From Calycina herbarum (lineage: Eukaryota > Ascomycota > Leotiomycetes > Helotiales > Pezizellaceae), in assembly GCA_001414485.1 (NCBI GenBank), contig LLEY01000046.1, forward strand, positions 248,001 to 312,000: a stretch of 64,000 nucleotides of DNA, given 5' to 3'. Below the pieces are notes generated by a model. That model did no database searches. It had not been told where the DNA came from and saw only the letters and a list, made by a program, of their open reading frames with translations. A program made the translations under genes and the position numbers. Positions 9,758-22,841 of the stretch are shown piece by piece (the stretch's first letter is position 1; the number at the start of each line of letters is the position of its first letter).

Positions 9758-12406
9758 TTAGTACACGCTGTCCTCGTTCTCATCAGCACCCTGCGAGATC
9801 ATTGAGGGTGTAGAGACGTCGGAAGCTTCAATGTCGTCTTCGTAGCCGACCAAAGCTTGAGCGTGAAGTCGGAAGGAATCGCCCATGAGTTTGGTGATGC
9901 TATAAAATGTTAGAATGTATTTCAATAGGTTGTAGGAATTGATAACTTACCCCCAGACGACCACTTCATCGAGCATACTGCCCCAAAGGCGAGCGACGGT
10001 TGAGCTGAGTTTGTTGCCATACTCGACAGAGTCTTCATCGACAAGTGCACGGATCTTGTTGTACATGGCCAATTCTTCCTCTGTAGCTGGCTCTTCGTCA
10101 TGTTCCAGACGATAAAGCCATAAGCTGAGAATGACCATTAGGTCCAAGCCACAGAGTGGGTGTTCAATGCTCCAGTTGGTCGCAGATGTGCGTGCAACCC
10201 AACGGATACCTTGAAGAGCAGCTGTCTCGAGGCAGTTGAAGCATTCTTGGATGACCTTGATCATCTCGCTAGATCGCTTAACCTTGTCTCTAGCATTTGA
10301 CATTGCAGCGGCAACTTCATAAGAATCATGGTATCTCAACGCTTCTTGGATTGACTTGAGATCGACTTCGAGACGTGCGCGGGCGTTGCGGAACATGGCC
10401 ATAGAGTTGAAGACAAGGGGGTGGCCTTTGTGAGGAGCGCTGAGTGGTACAGAGACCGGCTCAGGGTCACAAAGCTCAAGAGATTTCTCCCAAGTTTCCA
10501 AAGCTAGGCGAAGCTTGTATTCCGTCACGACATCTTGTAATGCCTCGGGACTGCGCTTGTGATACCAGACTTCAAGGAACAAGGCATTGATCATCACACG
10601 TGTGGCAAAAGCACTGTAACGTAACGATTCGCCCTGGAAGAGATTGTCGTGGGCGTCCATGAATGATGCAGCTTGCGATGACTTGAGGGTTTCAGGCCAT
10701 GTAGACTCGTCAATGACGTGGAGATTCCACATAACCTCTGTTGATGGCAATGCAAGATCTTCAAACTCGTTGAAGCTGATGGCTGGGGTATGGTTATATG
10801 TCAAGGTCAGGAGACCAAAGAAGATGTAGACAGCGTAGTATGTTCGTCGACAGCCTTCATCTTCAACCCATTCCGCCCGAGTTGGCGAGCGACCCTCGCG
10901 AGCCTCTGTTCGAAGCTTCAATTCATACCGATTACCTGCAACCATGTTGGCAAGCAAACTCTTGATTGAACAAGCCCATTCCAATCCCTTTGGATCACCG
11001 CTCCAGCTGGCAAACACCATGTTGAGCAATGAACTTTGCATGGTCCAGAGAGGACATTTACGCGAGCTGAAGTTCTCCTTGTTCTGGAGGAACTGGTTGA
11101 CAAGCACCTTGGACCCGATGTGAAGTACGTAAGCTTGATCGACATCAAATGCATACAGAGCACCGATTGACAGGACAGCCAACAAAAGTGGTGACGAAAC
11201 CTGGGTTGCCTTGAATGACGCTGGGTGCAAGAACGGTAGGTGGTGATGATACAAGCTGAAGTATGTTGACAAGTACCTGTTCAACGAGGCCAGGCCGGGA
11301 AGACGGAAACTCTCTGGGATGGCACGCTCACTATCATTGTTACGGATGTTGTCGAGGATGATATTGCGCTCGTCGTCATTCAACACTTGAGGGGCCTTGA
11401 GTGACAAGTCCCCGTTGCGGGTTTGACTTGGTGATTGTGCACTTGGGGTGGCGGTCCTTGATGGAGGCAAAGAGTTGATCATGGATTGTAATGCGGGGAC
11501 AAGTCCATTGTAAGTTGAAGCCGATTTGTGAATTGGAGGCAGCTGGTTTGGATGAGGTACCGAACTGACGCTTGTGAAAGAGGCATGCGATTCTTGCGAC
11601 CCGGAAGCATTAGAAGTGATGGAATGCGACTTTGGCTCTGTCACAGACTGTGGCATGAAGGAATCCCACTGGACCTGAGGGAGCGAGATGGCCCCTGAAG
11701 GATAAGTGACGGATGGTTCCATGAGCGGGGTTCCATTCTGAGAGAAAGCCATTCCAGGTCGATTCTCATATGGTCCCACGCCTGCGTTCCGCATGGCCGC
11801 AGTTGCCTTGTGGTGGAGGTCGGTCATCAACATCGCAGCCGTCTCGAGATCAACCATCCCATCGCTGCTCGCTTCAATCTGCTCCAAAGCTGATGTATCA
11901 ATGGCAATGGCGGTCTTTGAAGGACCAGATAAGGCGTTAGCTTTTGGGCCTGCTCGTCGCTTCACATCACTATGCAGCGGGATTCCTCCGTCTTTGGCGT
12001 GCACTGTTCGGTCATGGCGAAGCAATAAATCTCGTCGCACGAAGGTACTTCTACACTTCATGCACTTGAAAGGGCGTTCCTTGGTATCTGTGGTGCGACG
12101 TTAGCAGTGTTCTCGTCTCGATGAGTGTGCATGCGACGAAAGGGGGTGGTGGAGGGTCATTTTCGTTGGCGATGCGAACGAAACATTTGTCCCCACGCGA
12201 CCCGAGGAAAGAGGGGGGAAGCAACCGCACCACCACCACCTATATAGCTACTTACGGGATCTCTCGTGTCTACTCCGATGTTCACTCCTGCTGAAAGCCC
12301 TATTGCAGAACTGACACTTGTACTTCTTCTCGGGCGCGAGCGTCGATTTTCGGATGGTTGACGATGCTGCTGCTGTGGGCAGAACGGTCATGCTTGCGAC
12401 AGGCAT
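9758..12406 (-). CDS. Adr1-like C2H2 zinc-finger transcription factor with fungal_trans domain
   Basis: Deduced exons on the minus strand are 12406-12256, 12087-9951 and 9899-9758, giving 809 residues. Two adjacent C2H2 fingers lie at residues ~31-51 (C-x2-C-x12-H-x3-H) and ~59-80 (C-x2-C-x12-H-x4-H), joined by the linker HTKERPFKC. The 168-nt first intron splits finger 1 from the linker. The pattern is the two-finger type of yeast Adr1. The centre (~250-600) matches the fungal-specific transcription factor domain (YFSLYHHHLPFLHPASF, then VLSIGALYA). The last exon encodes an acidic tail ending EDSVY. The start ATG at 12404-12406 has an A at -3 (CAAAATG). It is a nuclear DNA-binding regulator whose targets cannot be read from sequence. 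The very long upstream region fits a regulated gene. Confidence 0.87.
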
Positions 12407-15400
12407 TTTGGCAATTCGTTGGCGATGGCCTCGGTGCTTGTCCTTTCACAGAGCGATGGTTGAATATCGTCTGACTCGCGAGCGTGGGCGTAGGGCTTAA
12501 AGGGTGACTTGAGTGCGTGGTGATATGGTGTTCATTTGTTGCGAGGTTGAAATCATAGATGGTGTTGTGGTATAATGTTGGCAAGAGGCCGAATGTTGGC
12601 GAGGCGGACGATTCTCGAGGGGCAAGAATGGTTCGCAGTCGCGTGTCGACGGTAGAGAGAGCGAAGAGGTTGGGTATTAGAGGGCGGAATGAACGTCGCC
12701 GATGATTGTTACTATCGAGAGTGAAAGTCGATGGAGATGTAGATTAGAGTCTATGATGACTTTTGATGGTTTGGTGAGGGGGAAAGAAGACAGAAGAGGG
12801 GAAAGAAAGGAATGAGGGAGGGAGAAAAGAGGGATGGAGGTGGGAGACTTTGGGGGGGGGTGCAGAGCAGCAGTGGCAGCAGAGTGGGCACCTGGGTATG
12901 AGGAGGAAATTTGGTGGAGTCTCTGCGTGCCTCCGGGCAGGGGAGGGGTGGAATTGCTGGAGGGGAGTGTGTCCATATCGCACCCCCTTCTCCCATTGCC
13001 CAGCCCAACTTCCAAGTGCCACTCGCGAGAGAGAGATGGCGGGGCGACCAGTGACCAACATCCGGGTGTGTAAAGCAGCAGTCCGTAGGGGGGTTCGAGG
13101 GGTTCACTCGTATTTCGAGGAGTTCATGGTGCTGGCGATCCAACAGTAGAAGATTTGACCATTCTCCTCCCTTGCCCGGACTACGAGCAGATTCGGAGAA
13201 ACCACTCGAAAGATGATCTTCTATATCAACTTGAGAGAACTGAAAAAACGAACTGAAAGTAGAACCCGAAGGAGGGCTCACTGGAAAAGACACTCGGGGA
13301 AACGACCTCCACCGGCCGTGCTAAGAAATCAGAGGGGGATCGCGGATTCATCCATCGCGAGCCTGAGAGCAGCGGTTGGGTAACACTTCAGGTCAGCGTC
13401 CGGCTCGCCAACAGCGTCCCTCCGCGTCGGCAGCTGAGAGTGGAACAGAGCCTGAGTACACCGTACCACTGCCCGGAAATCCCGTCATCTCGACTGGAAT
13501 CAGTGGACGACATCGCGAGCATCCATCAGAGGGGCGAAAGGACGCTGAACTAACAGCCCCGAAGACCCCGAAAGTGCCCTGAACCCGACCCTCATATCAT
13601 ATCCGCTGTGTTTACGGGAAAAGTCTATAAAAAAAAACCACACTGGACCCAAAAATCTTGTCAAATCCCACCGACCGTGCTAGCAGATAGAAAACTTGAA
13701 GAGTCCGCTGGTGTCCCATCGCAATCTATCTCTTGGTTAAAGTATCATGCGATCCCTTGGCCACTCAAATTCGCACCACCGCTGCGGGAGCACTTGCTTT
13801 CTGTCCTTTGTTGGAAATGTAATAGGTGAGGTTATATTTACTCTAGATCTGACATGCAGCATAAGAAATGGTGGATTCGTACGTGATGAGGATGTGCGAG
13901 GCCATCATCTGAAAATAGTGGTGCTCTCGCGAGCAAACCAAGCTCCTCCGAGTCCTCACAAGAGTGAGGCTATGGATGACAACGCAGCATTGCATTGTCA
14001 GCCGCGGGGGGATGACTGGCTAAGAGCCTACAATGACCCCTCGTCATCCCACCAACCGCGATGTCTTCACAAGAAGAAATGTCTCGAACAGGGGCGAAGG
14101 AGGGGTGCGTAGGCGTAGGTACCTGGATGCATATTCCATACTCCCCCCTTAACTGTCTGTAGACCGCACAGACATTTCACAGCCAAACTACCCTTGCACA
14201 TGACAGACAGTGAAGGGGGGGAGAGTATTCGCCCATCCTATCATTCTTTCGTGTCTTTCGCACCTCCATACAGCCAGCACCAGAAGCGACATGCACTCTG
14301 CAATATGCAAGGGACCAGTGATCCAGCATCGCTCAATCATCATTGTGGCGACCGAGGCGAACACGGCGGCGTGCTTGGGCGCGCCGCTTGCGTTATCTGA
14401 CGATGCAGTGTGAGTGCTGGTTATGGATCTTTAGGTTATGTCAAAAGGAAAAAACCGGGAATAAAAACTCTTTTCCTAGTCGAGACTTTTGCTTTAACGT
14501 TAGCAATTCTTTCCAAAAAGAACCTTGGGAGAACGGTTGTCCTTCTTCCTCCGAGGTTCCATGGAGGTTTTGCCTAACACTTTGGCGTTGTCCCAGCCCC
14601 CTCTTGTGCTTCAACCCCTCATAAGCTCTTTGCCTTTCCCCTCCTTCTCCTACAAACCCGCGGGTGTTTCCTTGGTGTAGCCGTCGCCGAGGATCCCGTG
14701 TGTGAACTCTGAAATGCCCCGCGCTCGTTCCCTAGGTTTGTGCCTGTGACAGCCAGCACATAAGGGCGGTCACGATTCAGTAATGATGACCCCTCTTCGA
14801 CCCCTCCTCGCGCACCAACAATGCTTTCTTTCCTTTGAGTCCCAAGCATCTCAACAAGATCTTGCGTGCTGTACATGTGCATTTCCATCTCACCGCTGGA
14901 CCAAGTCTCGAAATGTCGGTGCAATATCTTGTTGTGTTGATGTGTTGATGCAGAGTTCGTGATGGGGGCCCACGGCGGTGCTGCTTTTGTCCCAAGGGAC
15001 ACAAAAGGTATCGATGTGACAAGGCACGTACCGTCCATAATTCGGTGCATTATTTCATACTCGTCGCGAAATCATTGGTTAACACGTCTGAGACGCGTGA
15101 CACGCCCTTGGAAAGGGTTGCTGGATGAACCTGCCCCTCACGAAAAAGAATATATAATCCAATTGGAGATTCGCTTTTTCGTGTTTGTTTGTTTTCGCCG
15201 ACTCCTCGTTTTTCCACGTTTCTTCCCAACCATCGGATTCCCAAAGATCACAAAATATCAAAACCCGGAAGTTGACGACTCATCACAAAAGGCTCCTCGA
15301 TCTTCGCCGCTAAACCGTAAACAAATGCCAGGAACAGGCCCCGCGCTCCACCGTTGCATTGGAAAGCCGCGTTGTGCAGGCCTAGGAAGCGTTCCCCGGA

Positions 15401-18400
15401 ACCCGTTTTAATCCTAGCCTTGACCTTGACGATGTTCCAGATGAGGTGAAGTTATCACGGGTTTTATCAATGAAAGAAATTTTGAATTGTCCGGTCCAGA
15501 ACTAGGCGGGGCAGCGTGGATGCTCTGATTCTGGAATAAATGATAGATGATGGCATTGGCAATTGCAATTGCAAACGAGGAGAACAGCGCTGGCTGTTAG
15601 ATTAGCATTGAAGACGCAAAAAGCAAATTGAAATAGAAAGAGAAAAAGTTCGACGATAGTCCAGACCTGGATTTTTAAGGAAAAGAAACGCAGCTCGCAG
15701 AGGCTCGAAAAGGACAATAAATTCAAAAGTTCCGTAAGTGCCGGCGGCACATCAGCGCACTCATATTCAGCGGTCGAGGATGGAAGCTTCGAAACTTCGA
15801 AAGGAGGTTCCATCGGCCTTCTCAACTCCATTTGCACTGTTCCCCTTCTAGACTTTGGCCGTAATCAGCTCACCCCACGCCTTCTTGCCTTCCCCAGCAG
15901 TGATAACGTCCCCTGCCTTGTCTCTGGCCGTTGGCAATACCTAAAACAAAATAGCTCAAAGCCCGCCTTTGACTCGCATCGTCCCAGCTGAGACACGAGA
16001 CCATTTTCACCAAAGAGGCCAAGGTCTCCCACCTGCCAGAGCGGCGGAAAGCAGACGGCGGGGCTCTACAGGCGGAAACAGGGGGTGGAGGAGGATGTTC
16101 ACGTTTTTGGCATCATCCAATCATACCCCGAGCGCATCCCCATCGTGGCATCTGATCACGGAGGGGTTCTTTTTCGTTCATCTTCCACCCAGGCTGTCAG
16201 GGTTGTCGCCGGCTGTCTTCCACGCGGATGCCATCCGCGCTTGGTCGTGGGCCCGAAGTCTGATCTGCCATGCTGTGAAATTTGTTGCAGGCATTTTGCG
16301 GGCACGGCGGGTTCACCGTTTGCCAATCCCTCCACCATGAATGATGGGACTCTTGAATGTTGGCTGATTGTGGTGGAGGTCGACGGGAGGGTGGGAGGGG
16401 CCGGGACGACGAATTTGGCTACGGAGGGACGGCACTTGAGGCGATTGGGAGAGAATCAAACATGATGGACAGGAGGTGAGCCTCAGCGGGCGTGGCTGCC
16501 TCCTCGCTGCCCTGCTCTCGGTACCAGGGACGCGGATAGAAAGAAGAAACACGCGGGAAATCCCATCTCGCGTTTGTTGTTGGGTTGGGTTCGTTCGCAG
16601 GTCGAGTCAATTCGAGCTTCAAAATCTTCGCCATGTCTAGGATCCGTCCCGCCGATCCATCTTCATTGCTGCTGAATGCTGACTTTCCATGCGCGTCAAG
16701 CTTGACCGCTCGCATTGCCTTTCTGCGCGATCCATCCGGGAACCGAAAGAAGGCATTTCAGTTGGAAACAGCGGCATGAACCTCTTATCGGACGATTGCG
16801 CGAAGAGAACACCCCCCCACGTTGTCAGAAGGGGGGCAGATGCAGATTCCCAAAGAGCGGCGTAGAACGGAGAAAATATTTGTCGTCGAAATGCGTTTTT
16901 CAACCTGCCTGCTACACCGACAATTAGAAAAGGATTCACGATGCCAGCGCATTTGGTCGTGACCGACATTCTGTCAAGACGGAGCAGCAACCTGAAAGCG
17001 AAGGTTGAAAGTTTAAAGTTCCCCCCACTTGTAAGAACGCATAGTGGACCGAAGCATATTGAAGAAAAAAACACAAGCTTATTATGTTTGTCAGATTAAC
17101 AAGTTGAGAGGTTGTGTGAATCAGAAAAGGGTTGATGCGGTGCGGTGTGTCGCGGTCGTCCGTGTTTCCCGTCGTTCCTTCACTTCAGGAGGAAAAACAC
17201 GGGATGCCCTCGAGGATACCCTCATCAAAATTCAAGAAGTAGTCTCAAGTTCAAATCCTTCCTTCCTTTTACAATCAACCAAAAATCAATTTCTATTATT
17301 CTTATCTTTCCAGTTATCTCTTTCTGTCGAATCGTAGAATTTAGAACCAAAAAAGGCAGGTTCAAATTTTGGGGCTAGGTACTGAATCCTTTCACTCGTG
17401 TTTTTACGATTCTGAAATTTTTCAATTCCTTTTCTGTCTCCCCTATTACTCAGCTGTTTATTTGCTATACGCCTCTATTTTATTGCCGTTTATTATTATT
17501 GTCAGACGATGCCGTAGGTTTACGAAAGCCGAAATCATTGGATGTTTGTAAGAACAAATATTTCTATCAAGCTCTTTCATCATTCGAATGCAAACCCCTA
17601 TTCATCTAATCATGGAGATGTCCGTATCTACTATTACGTGTATGCACAAAAAGTAAATACACACTTTCATGGCAACCCCCCCCCCTTTTCTTTCCTTCCC
17701 TTTTCGCTTGACATTAAGCGTGGGTCGTCGACTGGTTCATGTTAAACCCACTCCTCAGCTCTACTTGAATAGAGGGGTAGAAGAAAAATATCACCTCTTA
17801 AAGTAAGGCAAAGGCAATGTTTCAGTCTGCAATCACTTTTCCCGAGACATATACTTCTTTCTTTCAAAAGTCAAAGCTCGAATATCCCAAGAAAGAAATA
17901 AGGCAAGGAACCTGGAAAGATACCGTCGGGGCGTAGTAGAACAAGACACTGAATTCAAGAGTCTCAGAGGGATTTCTATTTTACTCCAATCACAAGATTT
18001 ACATTTCATCTTCTCCCAAAGCTGTTTTTGACTTGCTTCTGCTTGCTACCCTAAGCCTGAGAGACATTTCTTTCTTTTCCAATGCATTTATTTCAATGTC
18101 TCGGTTGTGCAATCGTACCAAGAAGCCACTCAATTCTCAAAATTATCTGTCCTTTTCACTCCAATATAAATTCCGCTCAAAAGCATATCCACCTCAAATC
18201 AATTAAATTCCCTCCAATCGAAACCCCCAAAATACATATCACCTCATAGGCTCGTTCTCACTCCAGCTTATCAAACAAAGTGTGGGTTACACTCGGTACC
18301 ATCTACCCTCATCCCCTACCACCCCTCACCACCATACCCCTCCCCCTCCAACACCCCTCCAGCACAAAATTTCTATTCTAGAACACCACACTCTCACGAA

Positions 18401-18488
18401 CCCCAATATTACATGCATAAATACGCACGTCGTACAATCCGCCATCCACCCAATCTATCCGTACCCCGCGGATTTCCTTCAGCTAACC
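12407..18488. other. 6-kb gene-poor region upstream of the transcription factor
   Basis: No ORF in this stretch shows a domain, a credible exon structure or conserved-looking composition, although many 60-180 codon ORFs occur by chance because base composition is near 50% GC. It contains purine-rich tracts (12770-12860), C-rich runs (17680-17690) and a pyrimidine-rich stretch before 18489. It probably holds the long promoter and 5' UTR of the minus-strand regulator and possibly non-coding transcripts, but nothing specific can be named. Confidence 0.5.
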
Positions 18489-18854
18489 ATGTCAACAGCT
18501 CCAGGTGCCAACCAAACACAGTCGCTAACCATGTCAGCTAGAAAACCACGCAAAAAACCAGACACACAAACACAACCCAGTCGGCCCGACAGTAATACGC
18601 ACTTTCGAGGCGTAAACATCAACGCTGCTGCAAGTGAGATTCTCCAGAGTACGCAGAGGAAAGCATGGCAGGACAGGGTTTATAGAGAAGGGAATCTGTG
18701 TGGAAGGATGTGGAAGTGTGGTAGGGAAATGCCCCCATTCGTGAATTTTGAACATGTATGCGAAGTACTCGTCAATGGAGAAAGGATATATATTGCTTAT
18801 GGGTCTTCGGGGTGTCTTTTGTTTGGGAATATGTTGGTTTCGCTATTTATATAA
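18489..18854 (+). CDS. Small hypothetical protein, probably with a further 3' exon
   Basis: The ORF from ATG 18489 gives 121 residues if unspliced. It has a basic start (SARKPRKKPDTQTQ) and a segment SEILQSTQRKAWQDRVYREG that looks like real coding sequence. The last ~30 residues look like read-through of an intron (possible GTATGC donor at 18756). A candidate last exon at 19089-19272 lies after a TTTTAG acceptor and a CTGAC branch site and encodes a hydrophilic Glu/Ser/Thr-rich stretch (for example IDLEIQTQKRELQSES), but its phase does not fit the best donor, so the join is unresolved. An upstream in-frame start at 18282 would add a Pro/His-rich stretch typical of a translated leader and is not favoured. 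No domain is recognised. Confidence 0.35.
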   Translation: MSTAPGANQTQSLTMSARKPRKKPDTQTQPSRPDSNTHFRGVNINAAASEILQSTQRKAWQDRVYREGNLCGRMWKCGREMPPFVNFEHVCEVLVNGERIYIAYGSSGCLLFGNMLVSLFI

Positions 18855-19272
18855 TTTCATTGAGAGAAAGAAGGGGAGGGAGTTGGGGACGGTGTTTTGC
18901 TTGGTGGAAGATTCGTAGAAAATAAGAGCTGGGAATCCTGAGGTTTGGGAAATGCTGCAGAGTTGCAGAGTTGCAGTTGGAAAAGGGGGATATCGTCATT
19001 TTCTTCAGGAGGGAGGTAGTGATCTTATCTTAGTCATGTCATGGTTTCTGGTAGTCTGACCTACATTCCCCCCGCTTTCCTATTTTAGAATTGATCTCGA
19101 AATCCAAACCCAAAAACGCGAACTTCAATCCGAAAGTAACTCACCTCTTGACTCAATGACAGAACCAAATAAAACTCCAAAGACACATGCCTTTCTAAAT
19201 CCCACAGAATTAGAAGAAGAGAAAAGCGGAGATTCCCAACCCGCAACCCTTTCAGTCCACCCACCTACATGA

Positions 19273-20499
19273 AGAAAGCCACATGGCGGCACATACCAAC
19301 AAATAAACAAACCAACAGTTCATGTATGTAATTGGGCAAAGTTCCAGGGAAGCTTCCCCCCCTCCTCCACTTCCGGGGTATGGGAATGCTTGGAAGCCAT
19401 GTTCTTCCCTTCTACGCCATGAGCCTGCTTACACATTATGTACGTATCACAGCCCTCGAAGCGGGGAGTTCATCCTCGCGAGTTTACTCGAGTGCTATCT
19501 GCCTCCCCCTTCTGGAGAGGTCGCAGAAAGGGCCAGCTGCAAGTGGTAAAGATGTGTGGGAAAGAATAAATTTGAAAATTTAAAAAGTCTCCGGCGTGCA
19601 TGGTGGTTGCATTTGCCATGCGAATGGTGGATACGGCCAGTACGATGTATGGAAAACGGTTACTGGGGGTACCACTGATGACCTTGCTTTCTGGATATTG
19701 GGACATTCGATGGTCCTGATTCAGAGTATGATATCAGAGGGTGTATATTGGTGGGGCGAAATCCGGGCCTTGATGTTCCAAAAGGTTCCAAAGGCTAGAC
19801 ACCCGATACTGGGGGTTTTTCTCAGCGCCGTTTTCTTGAAGCTGCGGCTAGGGGATGCAGGTAGATATCTCGTGGCATAGATGAGGAACGTTTTCCCCCA
19901 AGCTAGTACGGAGATAGAATGTAGACGCCGTTGATGCCTTGGGACCTTTTGCTTGGTACAAGCAACGCGTAGATACACCAAGAACAAGCTAAGCATCAAG
20001 TGTAAATGGCATATTGGAATTGAGACACTGGTTTAACAAAGCCCGTTCAGTTCTCCCGTCGTTACTCCACGGCATAATCTCCAAACCAGACAGGTTTTCA
20101 TACCCATCGTTTGGAAGTAAGGAAAGACATCAGAGCGACCTAGGCAAAAGGTACTGTATCAGTAGATGTAATGATTGTGTCAGAGGTACCTACCGTTGGG
20201 CTGTTCGGATCTCTAACATGTACATTTAGCAACCTTCACAGGCTAGCTTGCGCGCCTCAGTTTCACAGGGTATCAGACTTCGCTGCTGCAGAATGCTGTG
20301 GCACTTGCGATAATCATCGGCATCGTCTTGATGGGGCTGATCGTATATCGTATGGATATGCAGGGGAAAGGAGAAATGGAGAAAATAGGAAAGGGAAATG
20401 GAAATGGAAATAAATTATTCGTAGATGTTTGTTAGGTCACAGACTCGCAGCGTTAGGTCTAAAAGTGCAGGTACAGAGTAGGCGAACGTAGAAATATTC
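19273..20499. other. Intergenic, nothing recognised
   Basis: Overlapping short ORFs lie on both strands (for example around 19596-19999) and none has a recognisable domain. Composition shifts sharply to AT-rich after about 20460. Confidence 0.5.
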
Positions 20500-21190
20500 T
20501 TAGAGCTAATTTTAAGACAGACTAGAGTCTCACTTGCTTAACTATACTTATTATTCCTTCTTTCTTCTTATTAAGTTACTTTAGTCTTTAATAGAGCCTA
20601 TACTACACTTAGCTAAGTTCTTACTCTAGTTTTTATAATCTAATATTACTCTAAGTTACTTAAAGTAATATTAAAGTAATTAAAAGTAGAAGTAAGAACT
20701 TTTTACTTGTAAAAAATATTAGAAAAGTATCTATAGAATAAAATATTTAATAAACTATTACTCTACTTTATTTAATAAAACTTATTATTATTTATATTTT
20801 ACTTAACTTAATTTAGAATTACTTTTAAATTTTAATACTAATAATTAAACTATAGACTAAGTACTATTAGAGAGATTAACTAAAATATTAAAAAAGCTAA
20901 AGTTTAATTTAATCTATCTTATTCTTTTAATAATATACTAAATTTTATTTTTATTTATAAGTAATATAGTATTTTCTTAATATTAAGAGAAATTTTTATA
21001 CTTTTTAGTATAAATTCTAGTTTTATATTACTTCTATTTTGTATTATATATAGAAAACGTTTATAGATATTTATATTCGTTGTCTTCTATTAATCAGTTG
21101 ATTAATAGTCTAAATCATCACATAGCTATAGAGCGCTCTCACTGTATAAACATTCTTAATATAATGAATCCCGATTTTACCAATCCTAAG
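20500..21190. repeat. AT-rich, RIP-like island
   Basis: About 0.7 kb is made almost entirely of A and T with interspersed TA, TTAA and CTTA motifs and no ORF. Abrupt edges against ordinary sequence are typical of repeat copies degraded by repeat-induced point mutation. No coding remnant can be read. It ends about 180 bp beyond the stop of the U5-40K gene. Confidence 0.65.
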
Positions 21191-21369
21191 TAAACATCAA
21201 CTCGATTCAGTTGCCGTGAACACATGTGACATATAACGCCTGGACTCCAACCATCCGCTCCATAGCCGTGGAAGGACTGAGAAATGTTCTCGAATAACCG
21301 CAAAGAAACAGAGTCCTCTCATCCAACACCCAAGCTTGGTTCATCCCGCGAAACGAAGGTATCATACGC

Positions 21370-22628
21370 TCACTTGAGTTCTCCCAATAGTAAGTTTCGG
21401 TCAGAAGAACCAGTAAGAACTGCGATATGTTAGCTAAATCAAAACGACAAGATAGTTGATGCTCACTAATAGGATCCGAAGATGGGGAGAGTTCTGCACA
21501 ATTAACAGTTCCCTTGTGCCCAGGCAATTTATATAGCATCTTGCCTGTTTGACTGTTCCAAACTACAGCAGTTCCATCTCCAGCACCGGCGGCAATCTTC
21601 TTTCCGTCGGAATCCCAGCTAGCCTTGATCAGGTTCTTTTCCATTCCGGATGGAGCTCCATCAAATGTGCGAATATGTCTTTCTGTTGGTGCAAAGGGTC
21701 GGATATCCCACGTTCTAACTGTCGAGTCCATCGAGTTGGATAGCAGTGATTGTGAATCGGGCGAAATTCGTAAAGATGTAACGGTATCGGTGTGTCCCAG
21801 CATGGAATAGACAACAGCCTTTTTCCTCATATCCCATACTTTGATGTCGTTGTCAATTCCCCCAGAGTATATCTCGTTTCCTGCTTCGGCCAGCGCAACT
21901 GCTGTCACAGGAAATTCCGACTCGATAAAATCAACTGCAGACTTCATCCGGGGATCCCAAATTCCAACATATCCGTCATCAGAACCACTAATCAAAAGCC
22001 CTTCTCCTCTTTTGCTGATATCCATGGTGTTGATAACTTCCTCGTGCCCCACATGCCTTCTTATTCTCGTTCCAGTCTCCAAGTCCCAACTAGCCAAGTG
22101 CATATCCGCTGATGCTGAAAACAAAACTCTCGAGTCTCGAGACCAATGTAAATCGAGTACCGCGCCCTTGTGCCCCGTCAATACACCGTAGTTTTCGCAT
22201 GCGCCAAACGTCCGCCAGAGTACTACTACCGTTAAAACGCATTCTCATGGCAGTCAACAAAATGATGGGCTTACAGATTGATCTATCCATAGATCCTGAG
22301 GCGATATAATTCCCATTGGGATCGAACTTTGCGCAAAAGACTTCCCCAGTATGGCCACTCAATTCCATAACAGGAGCTTGGAGCCCAGTCGTTCTCGGTC
22401 CCTACTCCCATCTTAATCAGTCTAGGGCCTTTTAATGAAGCTTAGCATTATGCTTGATAAACCATCCCTAGTTGTACATACCGCTTGAATGAGTGCCCCG
22501 TTTGCGCCAGATCCATTGACTCTAGCCACAGCCTTGCTCTCCCCTCCAAGGTTCGGTCTCTTGGTCACAACCATCTGCGAAGAGCCGAAATCGCCAGATT
22601 CGGCGCGTGCGCGTTTTTCTGCTGCCAT
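21370..22628 (-). CDS. SNRNP40: U5 snRNP 40 kDa WD40 protein (SNRNP40/Spf38/Cwf17 homologue)
   Basis: This is a spliceosomal WD40 beta-propeller of the U5 snRNP that contacts the Prp8 centre. Deduced minus-strand exons are 22628-22482, 22401-22275, 22222-21467 and 21419-21370, giving 359 residues with all phases consistent; introns are 80, 52 and 47 nt. The N-terminus is short and basic with a KRP motif. The propeller follows with GHTGEVFCAKFDPNG, GHKGAVLDLHWS, GSDDGYVGIWD, GGIDNDIKVWDMR, SNSMDSTVRTWDIRPFAP and LYKLPGHKGTVN. The C-terminus ILTGSSDRNLLLGELK closely follows the human ending. IDNDIKVWD and WDIRPFAP are family hallmarks. It is divergently paired with BET3, with 213 bp between the start codons. 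Confidence 0.93.
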
Positions 22629-22841
22629 CGTTACAAATTCTTCGAGATCGTTTGTTGTATGGTGTTTTTTTTGGGAGGGAGCTGGTGAAGTTGTTGGAAA
22701 ATAATTCGCGATACAATCCATGAGACGAGGCGGCAGAATCTCGCTAGCGGGGCCGCATTTCACCAATGCAACGGGGACACCTTCAAGACCATTGCTTCAA
22801 GTCAACAAGCAACAAACGCATTTCGAGCACCAAATACAATC
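22629..22841. promoter_or_regulatory. Shared divergent promoter of U5-40K and BET3
   Basis: Only 213 bp separate the two start codons (22628 minus, 22842 plus), so both promoters and 5' UTRs must lie here. No specific factor site is claimed. Co-regulation of the two housekeeping genes is inference. Confidence 0.5.

Noticed and set aside
12751..13293. 180-codon minus-strand ORF upstream of the C2H2 factor
   Set aside because: Ser/Pro/Leu low-complexity translation of a purine-rich tract, overlapped by ORFs in all frames.
14619..16552. Several 100-150 codon ORFs on both strands
   Set aside because: Mutually overlapping, no domains, no consistent intron structure; expected by chance at this base composition.
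22090..22368. Separate 92-codon ORF starting MELSGHTGE
   Set aside because: It is exon 2 of the U5-40K gene read through intron 2, not its own gene.
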